DNA from: Marinospirillum sp031581385 | Lineage (GTDB): Bacteria; Pseudomonadota; Gammaproteobacteria; Pseudomonadales; Halomonadaceae | Direction: 5' to 3' | NCBI RefSeq assembly: GCF_044810985.1 | Contig: NZ_CP085242.1 | Coordinates: 1,488,001 to 1,552,000 of the forward strand | DNA: 64,000 bases | Part shown: positions 1 to 9,774 of the stretch, one piece after another | How the letters are laid out: every line of letters starts with the position of its first letter | Position numbering within the stretch: position 1 is the first letter of the stretch | Notes under the pieces: model-generated | What the model was told of the DNA's origin: nothing | The model's input: only the letters and a program-made list of their open reading frames with translations | Database searches by the model: none | Program-made: the position numbers and the translations under genes

Positions 1-2662
1 AGCTGAAGTTTTGATCTTCTTCAGCCAGCCAGGGTTGCAGAAATTTCAGCTGCTTGTAGCGGCTGGCTAGTTGTTCAAAATCCTGATGGTCATTGGAGTT
101 GAGTAAAGCGAGTTGGGAGGCGTATTTCCTCAACGGAAGCTTGACCAGGCTTTGCTGCACAGGGTGTTCCTGGTGTTCGGCCCAGAGAGCAATCTTGCCC
201 TTGGCGTTTCTTTTCAGAAGCACCACCTGCACGCTTTCCTGATCAACAAAGCGAGTACCCACTTCGATATCCTGATCAATCCAGGCGCGGTTACTGTTTT
301 CGCTGTATCCTTTTGCCCAATCGAGATTCAGACTTTTTCCTTTACTGGCTTTGCTGCGCTCCTCACCGAAATACTTATCTTCTTTATCCTTCAGAGACTC
401 AGGCATGGCATCGTAGGCTGCCAACCCATAAACGGCTTCAATCAGGGATCTGGCTTCTTCAGGCATACGAATCGCCCCCAGTTCACGCAGTATTTTCTGA
501 GTGAGCCACAAACGCCCTGGTGAGCGGTAAACGTATTCGGTGTTTTGTAGCTGGGAGCTCAACCAACCTTCTTCAGGTGTGGCTGTCCATTCAGGGGCGT
601 GAACCAGTAGCAAGGGCTGTTTTCTTTGATCATCGCCTGCTCTGATAAATCTGCCTTGCTGGTCTCGTGTGTGACGGTGCAAGCGCCCTGCACGTTGAAT
701 CAGGTCATCAATAGGGCAGAGATCAGAGATCATCAGGTCTGCATCGGCATCCAGGCTTTCCTGGAAAACCTGGGTGGCAATCAGGATTTTTCCCTGGCGC
801 TCCTTGCCGCTTGATTCTTTTCCAAAGGTGGCCAGCACATGGTTTTCGATATTTTTCCGATCTAACAGTGCAAAACGGCTGTGAAAGAGCAGCAAGTCAT
901 CTTCAGAATTCAAAAGTGTGGATAGCTCATTGTAGGCTTCCAAAGCATCATCTACTGAGTTGCGAACCCAGACACAGGCCTTTCCCTGCTTGTGGGCTGC
1001 AACCAGCTGCTCAATCACCTCGGTGGGGCTGGAAACAAAATCAACCAGCACTTCACGCGAGACTGAAGGGCGGGAGGCCAGCTCAAATTCTTTTATTTCC
1101 CCTGTAAGACTGACTTGTGTAGCCAAGGGGAAGTGTTCAGTTTGTAAAGAAGTGGGCACCTGTCCAGCTTCTTCTTGCCAGATTCGGCAGAGTTTTTCAC
1201 GCTGGGAAAGTGGCAGGGTGGCTGTCAGCAGTATTGCACTGCCGCCCTGGCGGAGATGGGCACGCAGCAGGCTGTCCAGCAGCTCAAACATATAGCTGTC
1301 AGCGGCATGAACTTCATCAAAAATCAGTATTTTACGGTGCAGGCCAAGCAGACGAAGGCTTTGATGTTTCATGGGCAAAACAGCCATCAGAGCCTGATCG
1401 ATGGTGCCGACACCGACATTAGCCAGCAGTGCTGTTTTTCTTGAATCAGCCAGCCATTGGTTGCAATGAGTAGAGGCTGTTTCATCACCCTGAGCATAAT
1501 TCATATCTTCAGAAAGGTTCAGTTTCAAGGCTTCCTGAAAGTCCTGATTCATTTCACGGGCACCGTGTGCCAGAACAATGCTGGGTTGACCTTGTGTGGT
1601 TTTCAGCATTTGCTGGTAATGGTCAGCGACACGGCTGAACATGGCATTGGAGGTAGCCATGGTCGGTAAACCGAAATAAAAGCCTTCAGCTTCATTGGCC
1701 TCCATTAGTCTGTGGGTGAGGGTTAAAGCGGCTTCGGTTTTTCCGGCACCCGTGACATCTTCAAGAATGAATAACTGAGGGCCAGTGTCCAGAGTCAGGG
1801 TCTCGGCCCAGAGCTGCAGAGGTGTGGGGTCATCAAAGCCAAAATGTGATTGGATGGATTGGAAAGGGTTAACCTGAACAGGTAGCTGTAACTCAGTAGC
1901 GGCTACAGCTTGCTTTGCTCTTTCCAGAGTTTTTTCCCAGTAATCGCCTAAAGGCATTTCCTCTGTTTGGTAGGGAAACCATTCCGTGTTGGAACCCAGC
2001 CAGTCGCTCAAGGTAATCAGCCCGGCAAGATACCAACTGGCTTGCTTGAGCCGGATAAGCCAATCTTTATTGTGCAACTGCTCTTCAGGCCAGGCAGGCT
2101 GCAAGAGGTTAACCAGTTCCAGGGTGAAGTCTGCGGCATCCTGGTAATTTTGTGGATGGCAATAAAAGTCAAAATGGGCGAGGCTTTTGATACTAATAGG
2201 CTGCCCATGATGCCCAAAGCTGGTTTCCATAAGTAAGCTGACAGTTTGGCGCTGATGGCGAACAGTAAAAAACTCAGGGTTGAGGAAGCCTAATTGAAAT
2301 GGCTCCAGGAGACCTTTTTTTGGTGCTACTTTTTCCCAGACAAAAGCACCGAGGCGATCATGTTTGGCCTTTTGAGCATCGTAGACCATTTTGCATTTTA
2401 ACTGGGTAAGAAGTGAGCCTGGATAGCTTTTGAGGTTTTGAAAAGCTGCTGCAAACTTTCCCAGATCGTGCAGGGCAATAATAAAAACCAGTAGTTTTCT
2501 TAATGCCTGAGGTTCCATTTCCAGTAAGTCAGCGAGATCCTTAAGTAACTGAGATGAATCGCCCAGCAGGTGCCAGGCTACGGCAGCAACATCCAGGCAG
2601 TGGTAGGGCAACAAGTGGTAGTTATCTTCTCCGGCCTTACCCCAGTAGTGGTAGTAACTCAT
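1..2662 (-). CDS. cas3: CRISPR-associated helicase/nuclease Cas3, type I-E style (3' end outside window)
   Basis: Cas3 is the nuclease-helicase that Cascade recruits to unwind and degrade target DNA. Translating the minus strand from ATG at 2662 gives about 887 codons without a stop, running off the left edge. Visible parts: an N-terminal HD nuclease domain with H21 and the ALHDLGKF motif (H65, D66); Walker A DVTGAGKTEA around residues 302-311; a DEVH box (IFDEVHAAD) near residue 449; LLTATLP; and the late helicase motif QRAGRLHRH. The walker and DEVH motifs are in one frame, so the gene looks intact. The next genes on this strand (cas8e, cse2 and so on) would lie left of the window. The matching I-E repeat type is found at 48.6-49.5 kb. 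Family assignment is firm; subtype is inferred from length, domain order and the array. Confidence 0.93.
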   Translation of the reverse strand, partial: MSYYHYWGKAGEDNYHLLPYHCLDVAAVAWHLLGDSSQLLKDLADLLEMEPQALRKLLVFIIALHDLGKFAAAFQNLKSYPGSLLTQLKCKMVYDAQKAKHDRLGAFVWEKVAPKKGLLEPFQLGFLNPEFFTVRHQRQTVSLLMETSFGHHGQPISIKSLAHFDFYCHPQNYQDAADFTLELVNLLQPAWPEEQLHNKDWLIRLKQASWYLAGLITLSDWLGSNTEWFPYQTEEMPLGDYWEKTLERAKQAVAATELQLPVQVNPFQSIQSHFGFDDPTPLQLWAETLTLDTGPQLFILEDVTGAGKTEAALTLTHRLMEANEAEGFYFGLPTMATSNAMFSRVADHYQQMLKTTQGQPSIVLAHGAREMNQDFQEALKLNLSEDMNYAQGDETASTHCNQWLADSRKTALLANVGVGTIDQALMAVLPMKHQSLRLLGLHRKILIFDEVHAADSYMFELLDSLLRAHLRQGGSAILLTATLPLSQREKLCRIWQEEAGQVPTSLQTEHFPLATQVSLTGEIKEFELASRPSVSREVLVDFVSSPTEVIEQLVAAHKQGKACVWVRNSVDDALEAYNELSTLLNSEDDLLLFHSRFALLDRKNIENHVLATFGKESSGKERQGKILIATQVFQESLDADADLMISDLCPIDDLIQRAGRLHRHTRDQQGRFIRAGDDQRKQPLLLVHAPEWTATPEEGWLSSQLQNTEYVYRSPGRLWLTQKILRELGAIRMPEEARSLIEAVYGLAAYDAMPESLKDKEDKYFGEERSKASKGKSLNLDWAKGYSENSNRAWIDQDIEVGTRFVDQESVQVVLLKRNAKGKIALWAEHQEHPVQQSLVKLPLRKYASQLALLNSNDHQDFEQLASRYKQLKFLQPWLAEEDQNFS

Positions 2663-2800
2663 GGGCTATCCCTGTTGTTGAAGTTATTTTTATCACCTTG
2701 CCGCTTTCTCGTTAACCCCGCAATCCCTGATATTTAGCCTCTATACCCAGTTGACGCAGTCTTTTCTCTTTTCTTGATTCAGCGCAGTTTTTGGCTTGTT

Positions 2801-3634
2801 TCACCCAAAAAGCCATGGCTTGATGTCGTCTTTGTTGATGATCACCAGTTGTTGAGCTTCGGGTTCGCCTTCCAGTATGCGGGGGTGAACTTGCAGGCTT
2901 TTCAGCAAGTAGTTAATCAAGCAGGCGCGGGTGGTGATGTGAAGTTGGCCATTTTGCATGGCGTAATCTTCTTCGAGTACCCGTTTTTGTCTGGGTGTCA
3001 GGCGGGGGTCAGGTTCCAGGATCAGGGTGAGTAGGGTGTTCCAGCCTTCGTCCTGATCCGGGGTGACGGGGGTGGTGTCCATTAATTCCGGTTCTCCCCG
3101 GAAGCGGCTGAGTACGAAGTCACGAAACTCCTGACTTTTCTCACACCAAGCGCGCAGGTGCCAGCGCTGTCCGTTGTTAACGAAGTGGTGGGGAATGATG
3201 ATTCGGCCCTGGTTGTCCGGGTGGGTCAGGGAGATGTAGTCAACGTCCAGGCGACGGTTTTCCCGCAAGGCTTGAACCAGGGGTCGCATTATTTGTGGGG
3301 TGACTCGCCGAGGTGGGTGTTGCAAAATTTCATGGGGTAACTGGCTGGGGCTTTCTTTCCAGGGTGGCAGAGTCTGGCGGGTGGCCCATTCCAGGTATTC
3401 GGTGACATCTTGGGTGAGTAAACGGGGCTGAAAGTGCTCAGTTGGTTGGTAGTCTTTGTTGCTTGGCTGATAGTCCAGGCTGTTGGGGTGGGCTTTTAGA
3501 TAGTCTTGCAGCAGGGAGCTGGCATGCTGGCGGCTGACTTGCCAGTGTTCGGCAAGCTGGCGTGGGGTTACTTTGCCTTCCCAGTAGGCAAGAAGCTCCA
3601 GTAGCCAGTGGCGGTGGTGTTCCGGGGTGCTCAT
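2801..3634 (-). CDS. WYL-domain transcriptional regulator upstream of cas3
   Basis: 277 aa. The N-terminal part (about 10-50) reads as a winged helix-turn-helix (TPRQLAEHWQVSRQHASSLL). The middle (about 115-180) is a WYL-type ligand-sensing domain with RRLDVDYISL, IIPHHFVNNGQRWHLRAWC and FRDFVLSRF. The C-terminal part resembles the WCX extension. The ATG follows a good ribosome site (AAGGAG, 5-nt gap). It is on the same strand as cas3 and ends 138 nt before the cas3 start. WYL proteins of the CapW/BrxR kind often repress the defence operon they sit beside, so control of the cas genes is a reasonable inference. The sequence does not show whether it acts as repressor or activator. Confidence 0.82.
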   Translation of the reverse strand: MSTPEHHRHWLLELLAYWEGKVTPRQLAEHWQVSRQHASSLLQDYLKAHPNSLDYQPSNKDYQPTEHFQPRLLTQDVTEYLEWATRQTLPPWKESPSQLPHEILQHPPRRVTPQIMRPLVQALRENRRLDVDYISLTHPDNQGRIIIPHHFVNNGQRWHLRAWCEKSQEFRDFVLSRFRGEPELMDTTPVTPDQDEGWNTLLTLILEPDPRLTPRQKRVLEEDYAMQNGQLHITTRACLINYLLKSLQVHPRILEGEPEAQQLVIINKDDIKPWLFG

Positions 3635-3669
3635 GCTGGCTCCTTGCCGGTTTATTAATTGCTATTACT

Positions 3670-4965
3670 CTACAAGGCTTCCCAGCCTTCAGCAATCAGC
3701 CGGTTTCCCACGGCAATGAGTTTTCCCCGGTGCCAGATGAAGGGCAGTTGGTTGCGCTGCCAGGTGGGCAGGTTAAGTTCCTGGAGCAGGCGTTTGACGT
3801 CGCGGCTGCCACGGTTTTGCAGGCGGATTGTTTCACCGCCTTGCCGGGAAGTGACCTGGAGTTCTTTGGGGATTTCCCCGGTTGCTGTGCATTGCAGTTG
3901 CAGGTTGAAATATCCACAGGGGGTTTGCAGGGGTGGTTGGTTGTTCCAGGTGGTTTGCCAGTTCTGTGGCAGGGGCTGGAAGTGGTCGGCTGTCTGGATG
4001 TAAAGCCGGTCGCGGTGGCGGCGGGCCTGGGTTCTATGCTGGGCTTCACCCCATTCCACCAGGGGCTGGGCATCTTCACGGGCCTGGCAGAGATGATCCA
4101 GTTGCTGCCAGTGCTTCAGGCTGGGCAGGGGTAAATCGTGTTTTTGCAGCCAGTGGCGGAGCAGGTTGTTGCGCCGGTAATCGGGTAGTTGAATAAGGGC
4201 AGTAATGCTCAGGCTACTGCGGTCAGGGTTAACTTGCTGTAAGTCCAGCTCGGCCAGGTCCTGCTGGAGTTGTTGGCTTTCCCCGGCCAGGCGGGCACTC
4301 AGTGCGAGGTTCTGTTCGGCTGCAGGGAAGCGCTCGGCCAGCAGGGGCAGGATGTTCAGGCGTACAAAGTTGCGGTCAAAGTGGTCTTTCTGGTTGCTTT
4401 CGTCTTCGATCCAGTGCAATTGCTGTTCGCGGGCAAAGGCTTCCAGGGTTTCTCTGGGTGTGTTGAGTAGAGGCCGCAGTAGTTGGCCCTGGCCCAGCGG
4501 TCTCTGGATGGGAATACTGGCCAGACCCTGGGTTCCGGCTCCGCGCAGCAGTCGCAGCAGCAAGGTTTCGGCCTGATCCTTGCGGTGGTGAGCTTGAAGA
4601 AGAAGCTCACCTGCTTGTAGTTCCTGGCTGAAAATTTGGTAGCGGGCCTGGCGGGCGCGAGCTTCCAGGCTGGCTCCGGAATACTGTCGGGTGTCGATCT
4701 GAAACTGGCTGAAGGAAAGGTTTTTTTGCGCACAGGTCTGGCGGCAGAAGTCAGCCCAGTGGTCGGCATTGGGGGAGAGCTGATGGTTGATGTGCAGGGC
4801 ACGCAGTTCAAGTTTTTCGGGTGTTTGCTGTTGCAGCAGCCAGGCCAGCTCCAGGAGTACGCGGGAATCCAGGCCACCGCTGAAGGCAATGCAGATCTTT
4901 TGGGGGTCTGCAGCAGGCTGGAGGTTATCCAGAGCCTGCTGCAGTTGTTGAACCAGAGGGTTCAT
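3670..4965 (-). CDS. tilS: tRNA(Ile)-lysidine synthetase TilS
   Basis: 431 aa. It modifies C34 of the CAU-anticodon isoleucine tRNA to lysidine, which changes decoding from AUG to AUA and is essential. The N-terminal PP-loop ATPase motif CIAFSGGLDSRVLLELAW (about residues 25-42) is intact. HHRKDQAETLLLRLLRGAGTQGLASI is the usual second conserved block, and a C-terminal TilS domain follows. It lies directly downstream of accA on the same strand with an 11-nt gap, the order seen in many gammaproteobacteria. The two are probably cotranscribed. Confidence 0.96.
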   Translation of the reverse strand: MNPLVQQLQQALDNLQPAADPQKICIAFSGGLDSRVLLELAWLLQQQTPEKLELRALHINHQLSPNADHWADFCRQTCAQKNLSFSQFQIDTRQYSGASLEARARQARYQIFSQELQAGELLLQAHHRKDQAETLLLRLLRGAGTQGLASIPIQRPLGQGQLLRPLLNTPRETLEAFAREQQLHWIEDESNQKDHFDRNFVRLNILPLLAERFPAAEQNLALSARLAGESQQLQQDLAELDLQQVNPDRSSLSITALIQLPDYRRNNLLRHWLQKHDLPLPSLKHWQQLDHLCQAREDAQPLVEWGEAQHRTQARRHRDRLYIQTADHFQPLPQNWQTTWNNQPPLQTPCGYFNLQLQCTATGEIPKELQVTSRQGGETIRLQNRGSRDVKRLLQELNLPTWQRNQLPFIWHRGKLIAVGNRLIAEGWEAL

Positions 4966-4976
4966 GGGGGCGTGTG

Positions 4977-5939
4977 TTACTTGAGGTCTTCCAGCGAGGA
5001 GTAGCTCATCAGACGCTGGTAACGACGCTCGATCAGGTTGTCGGCATCCTTTTTGTCCAGCTTGTCCAGAGCCTGCAGCAAAGAAGACTTGAGGCTTTTG
5101 ACCATTTGTTCCGGGTTGCGGTGGGCACCGCCCAGGGGTTCGGGAATCAGGGTGTCAACCAGGCCGAGTTCTTTCAGGCGGGGTGCAGTCAGGCCCATGG
5201 CATCGGCCGCTTCCGAAGCTTTGCTGGCGCTTTTCCAGAGGATGGAAGCACAGCCTTCGGGTGAAATAACCGAGTAAGTAGAATACTGCAGCATCATCAG
5301 CTCATCACAGACGCCGATGGCCAGGGCACCGCCGGAACCGCCTTCGCCAATCACGGTGGCAATGATCGGGGTTTCCAGGCGGGACATGGCAGCCAGGTTG
5401 AAGGCAATGGCTTCGGACTGGCCGCGTTCTTCGGCATCAATACCGGGGTAGGCACCGGGGGTGTCGATGAAGGTAAGAATCGGCATCTTGAAGCGCTCGG
5501 CCATTTCCATCAGGCGCAGGGCCTTGCGATAGCCTTCCGGACGCGGCATGCCGAAGTTGCGTTTAACCTTTTCTTTGACATCCCGGCCTTTCTGGTGACC
5601 GATGACCATCACCGGGCGGCCATCAATCCGTGCCATACCACCAACGATGGCGGCATCATCGGAGAAGTGGCGATCACCGTGGAGTTCGTCAAAATCATCA
5701 AATAAAAGATTGAGATAATCCAGGGTGTAGGGGCGCATGGGGTGGCGCGATAACTGGGAGACCTGCCAGGAGCTCAGGTTGGAAAAAATCTGTTCGGTCA
5801 GTTTGGTGCTTTTTTCCTGCAGGCGGGAGATCTCGTCTGCAAGATTAACATCGGTATCGTTGCCCACCAGACGCAGTTCTTCAATCTTGGCTTCCAGGTC
5901 GGCAATAGGTTGTTCAAAATCAAGATAGTTAAGATTCAT
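4977..5939 (-). CDS. accA: Acetyl-CoA carboxylase carboxyltransferase subunit alpha
   Basis: 320 aa, the normal length for AccA. With AccD it forms the carboxyltransferase that moves CO2 from biotinylated BCCP to acetyl-CoA, giving malonyl-CoA for fatty acid synthesis in the cytosol. It begins MNLNYLDFEQPIADLEAKI and contains the crotonase-fold segments TPGAYPGIDAEERGQSEAIA and GEGGSGGALAIG, which build the oxyanion holes. It lies between dnaE and tilS, all on the minus strand, an arrangement common in this class. Confidence 0.97.
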   Translation of the reverse strand: MNLNYLDFEQPIADLEAKIEELRLVGNDTDVNLADEISRLQEKSTKLTEQIFSNLSSWQVSQLSRHPMRPYTLDYLNLLFDDFDELHGDRHFSDDAAIVGGMARIDGRPVMVIGHQKGRDVKEKVKRNFGMPRPEGYRKALRLMEMAERFKMPILTFIDTPGAYPGIDAEERGQSEAIAFNLAAMSRLETPIIATVIGEGGSGGALAIGVCDELMMLQYSTYSVISPEGCASILWKSASKASEAADAMGLTAPRLKELGLVDTLIPEPLGGAHRNPEQMVKSLKSSLLQALDKLDKKDADNLIERRYQRLMSYSSLEDLK

Positions 5940-6019
5940 GATATCTACTGGTTTTAGGTGAGCGAAAGCAGGTAAAAAACTGCTGCTACTATAGTGGAAA
6001 AAAGCACAATACTCAAAAA

Positions 6020-9000
6020 TTATGCTTGGTAGACGAGGCGAACCCGGTCTTTTCCGAACTGCTGCATCAGGGCTTCCAGCAGGTGATCATGGGGAACCAC
6101 CTGCCAGTTTTCGGGAAAAAGCAGTTGCCCGGAACCGGCCTGGCAACTGAAGGCGATTTCCACCCGCAGGCCCTGGTCGTTGACCCGATAGGTTTCCAGA
6201 ACCTGGTTGAGTTGCTCAATAAAAGTGGGCTGGTATTCCTCTTCCTGCAGGCGGATTTCCAGAGCGCGGGCATAGCGGCTGCGCGCATCGGCCATGGCGG
6301 TGACTTCCTTGCAGCGCAGGGCCAGGCCACCGGTGAAGGTGTCTTCACGCACTTCGCCTTCCACGATCAGCAGGGTGTCTTTTTCCAGCAGGTGCTGAAA
6401 GCGCTCGAAGGTTTCCCCCATCACCGAAACCTCAATGCGACCGGAGCGGTCATCCAGGGTCAGAAAGCCCAGGGTGTCCCCGCGTTTGTTTTTCATGGTG
6501 CGAAAGGCCACCACCAGACCGGCCACCCGCTGGGCATCCCGGGAAGGCTGCAGGCTGGAAATCTTGCGTCCCACAAAGCGGCGCAGTTCGTCTTCGTATT
6601 CATCAATGGGATGACCGGTCAGATACAAACCCAGGGTTTCCTTTTCCCCGGCCAGACGTTGTTTGTCGGTCCAGACCGGCAGGCAGCGATAGTCGGCATA
6701 GGGGTCGCTGCTCGGTGTTTCGGAAGGCTGGGCGGCAGTCATCACGCTGCCGAAGAGGTCATCCATGCCGATGCTGGCATTACGTTTGGCTTGCTCGGCA
6801 CCTTTCAGGGCATCATCCAGCGCCGACATCAGCAGGTGGCGGCCATCGGCCAGCTTGTCCAGGGCGCCACTGCGAATCAGGGCTTCAATACTGCGTTTGT
6901 TGAGGCGTTTCATGTCCACGCGGGTGCAGAAATCAAACAGATCCTTGAAGGCACCACCTTCATTGCGCGCATCAACCACTGCTTCCACCGGGCCTTCACC
7001 GACGCCCTTGATGGCACCCAGGCCGTAGATGATTTCGCCTTGTTCATTAACGGTGAAGCGCCAGCTGCCCTGGTTGACATCCGGGGGGGTTATTTCCAGC
7101 TGCATGGCGCGAACTTCTTCCACCAGCATCACCACCTTGTCGGTGTTGTTCATTTCCGTGGAAAGCACCGCCGCCATGAAGGGGGCCGGGTAGTGGGTTT
7201 TCAGCCAGGCGGTCTGGTAGGAAACCAGGCCATAGGCGGCGGAGTGGGATTTGTTAAAGCCATAACCGGCAAATTTTTCCACCAGGTCAAAGATTTGCCC
7301 GGCCAGGGTGGCATTGATGCCGTTCTTCTCACTGCCTTCCAGAAACATGGCCCGCATCTTCTGCATTTCTTCGGGCTTTTTCTTACCCATGGCACGGCGC
7401 AGCATATCGGCGCCACCCAGGGTGAACCCGGCCATGACCTGGGCGATCTGCATGACCTGTTCCTGGTAGAGGATGATCCCGTAGGTGGGTTCCAGGACTG
7501 GCTTGAGCATGTCCAGCTGGTAATCCGGGTGGGGATAGGCCAAAGCTGCCTGTCCATGCTTACGCTGGATAAAGTCATCGACCATGCCGGATTGCAGGGG
7601 GCCGGGGCGGAACAGGGCTACCAGGGCGATCATGTCTTCCAGGCTGTCGGGTTTGAGCTTTTTGATCAGCTCTTTCATGCCGCGGGATTCCAACTGGAAA
7701 ACAGCCGTGGTTTCAGCGCGTTTCAGCAGATCAAAGGTTTTCTTGTCATCCAGCGGGATGGCGGTGATGTCCAGTGGCGATTGACCGTCCAGGGCACGAA
7801 CCTTGTCCACATCCCGCAGCGCCCAGTCGATGATGGTCAGGGTGCGCAGACCCAGAAAGTCGAATTTGACCAGGCCCGCGTCTTCCACGTCGTTTTTGTC
7901 GAACTGCACCACCAGGCTGGAGCCGTCTTCTTCAGCCAGCAGGGGCGCAAAGTCGGTCAGTTTGGTGGGGGCGATCACCACCCCGCCGGCGTGCTTGCCG
8001 GTGTTGCGGGTGATGCCTTCCAGTTCGCGGGCCATACTCCAGACTTCCAGCCCTTCCTGATCCAGTTCTTCCAGATCGGGTTCGCTCAGCTCTCTTTCCA
8101 TGGAGGTCTGGTAGGCTTTTTCCAACGCGCCCAGGTCTTCGACTTCATCGGCTGCTTTTTCCAGGGTCATGCCGACTTCAAAGGGAATCATTTTCGAGAG
8201 GCGATCCCCCACCGCATAGGGCTTGCCTTGAGCACGGGCGACATCACGAACCACCGCCTTGGCGGCCATGGTGCCGAAGGTGACGATCTGGGAAACGGCA
8301 TCATGCCCGTAGGTGTCGGCCACGTATTCAATCACCCGGTCGCGGCCATCCATGCAGAAGTCGATGTCGAAGTCGGGCATGGAAACCCGCTCGGGGTTCA
8401 AAAAGCGCTCGAACAGCAGGCTGTATTCAATCGGGTCGAGGTCGGTGATGTCCAGCGAGTAGGCCACCAGAGAGCCGGCACCCGAACCGCGACCGGGACC
8501 CACCGGGATGCCTTCATCCTTGGCCCAGCGGATAAAGTCCATAACGATCAGAAAGTAGCCGGGAAAACCCATATCCAGGATGACATCCAGCTCAAAATCC
8601 AGACGCTGACGGTAGCGGTTTTCTATCTCCTGAAAGTCAGGGCGCTGGGTGTCGTAGAGTTTGTTCAGGCGCCGGGTGAGGCCGTCGTGGGAGATTTCCC
8701 GGAAAAACTGATCCTGGGTTTTGCCTTCGGGAATCGGGTATTCGGGAAGGAAGTACTCGCCCAGACGAATATCGACATTACAGCGTTTGGCAATTTCCAC
8801 CGTGTTCTGCAGGGCTTCGGGTAGATCGCTGAATAGCTCCTGCATTTCTTCGGGGCTTTTCAGATACTGTTCTTCTGAATAGTTTTTTTCCCGGCGGGGA
8901 TCATCCAGAGTGCGGCTATCACCAATGCAGACGCGGGTTTCATGGGCCCAGAAGTCTTTGCGCTCCATAAAGCGTACATCATTGGTGGCCACCACCGGGC

Positions 9001-9577
9001 AGCCGGTGGCTGCAGCCAGTTCCACGCTGGCATGCAGGCAGTCTTCATCACCGGCGCGCTGGGTGCGCTGAACTTCCAGGTAAAAGGCATCCGGGAAAAC
9101 CTGCATCCAATGCTGTAAACGCTCTTGAGCCAGCTGTCGGTGACCGGCCAGCAGCAATTGACCCACTTCGCCTTCCTTGGCACCCGAAAGAGCAATCAGC
9201 CCTGCGGCCTTTTCTTCCAGCCATTGCGGGCGGATAAAGGCTTTTTCATCTTTTTGGCCTTCCAGCCAACCACGGGAGAGGAGTTCAGTCAGATTGCGAT
9301 AACCCAGGTTGTTCATGGCCAGCAGAGTCAGGCGATAGGCGGGTGCACCTTCTTCATCGTCCTGAATCCAGACATCACTGCCAATCAAGGGTTTGATACC
9401 CGCACCCTGGGTGGCTTTGTAGAATTTGACCAGCGCAAAAAGATTGCTGTCATCCGTCAGGGCCAGAGCCGGGAAACCCACAGCCTGGGCTTTCTTGATC
9501 AAGGGCTTGAGGCGCACCAGCCCATCAACCAGAGAAAATTCCGAGTGCAGGCGCAGATGGATGAAAGAGGTGGACAT
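6020..9577 (-). CDS. dnaE: DNA polymerase III subunit alpha
   Basis: 1185 aa. This is the replicative polymerase subunit. The start MSTSFIHLRLHSEFS is preferred over an upstream in-frame ATG at 9604 because a GGAG site precedes it and it matches family N-termini. Order of domains: PHP domain (HLRLHSEFSLVDG, about 6-18), polymerase palm with the catalytic aspartates in MPDFDIDF, the block HAGGVVIAP, KPDSLEDMIALVALFRPGPL, a tandem helix-hairpin-helix region, then an OB fold (VAGLVVAFRTMKNKRGDTLG) and C-terminal tail. It is divergent from mtgA and upstream of accA-tilS on the same strand. Confidence 0.97.
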   Translation of the reverse strand: MSTSFIHLRLHSEFSLVDGLVRLKPLIKKAQAVGFPALALTDDSNLFALVKFYKATQGAGIKPLIGSDVWIQDDEEGAPAYRLTLLAMNNLGYRNLTELLSRGWLEGQKDEKAFIRPQWLEEKAAGLIALSGAKEGEVGQLLLAGHRQLAQERLQHWMQVFPDAFYLEVQRTQRAGDEDCLHASVELAAATGCPVVATNDVRFMERKDFWAHETRVCIGDSRTLDDPRREKNYSEEQYLKSPEEMQELFSDLPEALQNTVEIAKRCNVDIRLGEYFLPEYPIPEGKTQDQFFREISHDGLTRRLNKLYDTQRPDFQEIENRYRQRLDFELDVILDMGFPGYFLIVMDFIRWAKDEGIPVGPGRGSGAGSLVAYSLDITDLDPIEYSLLFERFLNPERVSMPDFDIDFCMDGRDRVIEYVADTYGHDAVSQIVTFGTMAAKAVVRDVARAQGKPYAVGDRLSKMIPFEVGMTLEKAADEVEDLGALEKAYQTSMERELSEPDLEELDQEGLEVWSMARELEGITRNTGKHAGGVVIAPTKLTDFAPLLAEEDGSSLVVQFDKNDVEDAGLVKFDFLGLRTLTIIDWALRDVDKVRALDGQSPLDITAIPLDDKKTFDLLKRAETTAVFQLESRGMKELIKKLKPDSLEDMIALVALFRPGPLQSGMVDDFIQRKHGQAALAYPHPDYQLDMLKPVLEPTYGIILYQEQVMQIAQVMAGFTLGGADMLRRAMGKKKPEEMQKMRAMFLEGSEKNGINATLAGQIFDLVEKFAGYGFNKSHSAAYGLVSYQTAWLKTHYPAPFMAAVLSTEMNNTDKVVMLVEEVRAMQLEITPPDVNQGSWRFTVNEQGEIIYGLGAIKGVGEGPVEAVVDARNEGGAFKDLFDFCTRVDMKRLNKRSIEALIRSGALDKLADGRHLLMSALDDALKGAEQAKRNASIGMDDLFGSVMTAAQPSETPSSDPYADYRCLPVWTDKQRLAGEKETLGLYLTGHPIDEYEDELRRFVGRKISSLQPSRDAQRVAGLVVAFRTMKNKRGDTLGFLTLDDRSGRIEVSVMGETFERFQHLLEKDTLLIVEGEVREDTFTGGLALRCKEVTAMADARSRYARALEIRLQEEEYQPTFIEQLNQVLETYRVNDQGLRVEIAFSCQAGSGQLLFPENWQVVPHDHLLEALMQQFGKDRVRLVYQA

Positions 9578-9674
9578 GGGACTCCAGCTTGGACAGATCA
9601 ACAAAGGGAGAGCATTTTAACCCATCACAGGGAAATAGTACGAACCCTGAGTCAGCTGGATTTTTTACACTTCA

Positions 9675-9710
9675 ACTTGCGGGGCCACATGCGGGGTAAC
9701 TTGCGGGGTG
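9675..9710. repeat. Three tandem copies of a 12-bp repeat in the dnaE-mtgA gap
   Basis: Three head-to-tail 12-mers read ACTTGCGGGGCC, ACATGCGGGGTA and ACTTGCGGGGTG. A partial fourth AACTTGCG sits at 9727-9734. They lie between the divergent dnaE and mtgA genes. No function can be read from them; an operator or slippage-derived repeat are both possible. Confidence 0.6.
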
Positions 9711-9774
9711 GTTTCTTTTTCTGCGCAACTTGCGCTAAGGTGGTCTGAATCAAGGAACCTGACTCAAGTTAGCC

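Noticed and set aside
113..2236. Several short plus-strand open frames at the left edge
   Set aside because: They lie opposite cas3, which has clear motifs throughout, and are antisense artefacts.
6026..8824. A 932-codon open frame on the plus strand opposite dnaE
   Set aside because: It mirrors the third-position bias of dnaE on the other strand. It has no ribosome site or family resemblance, whereas dnaE is certain.
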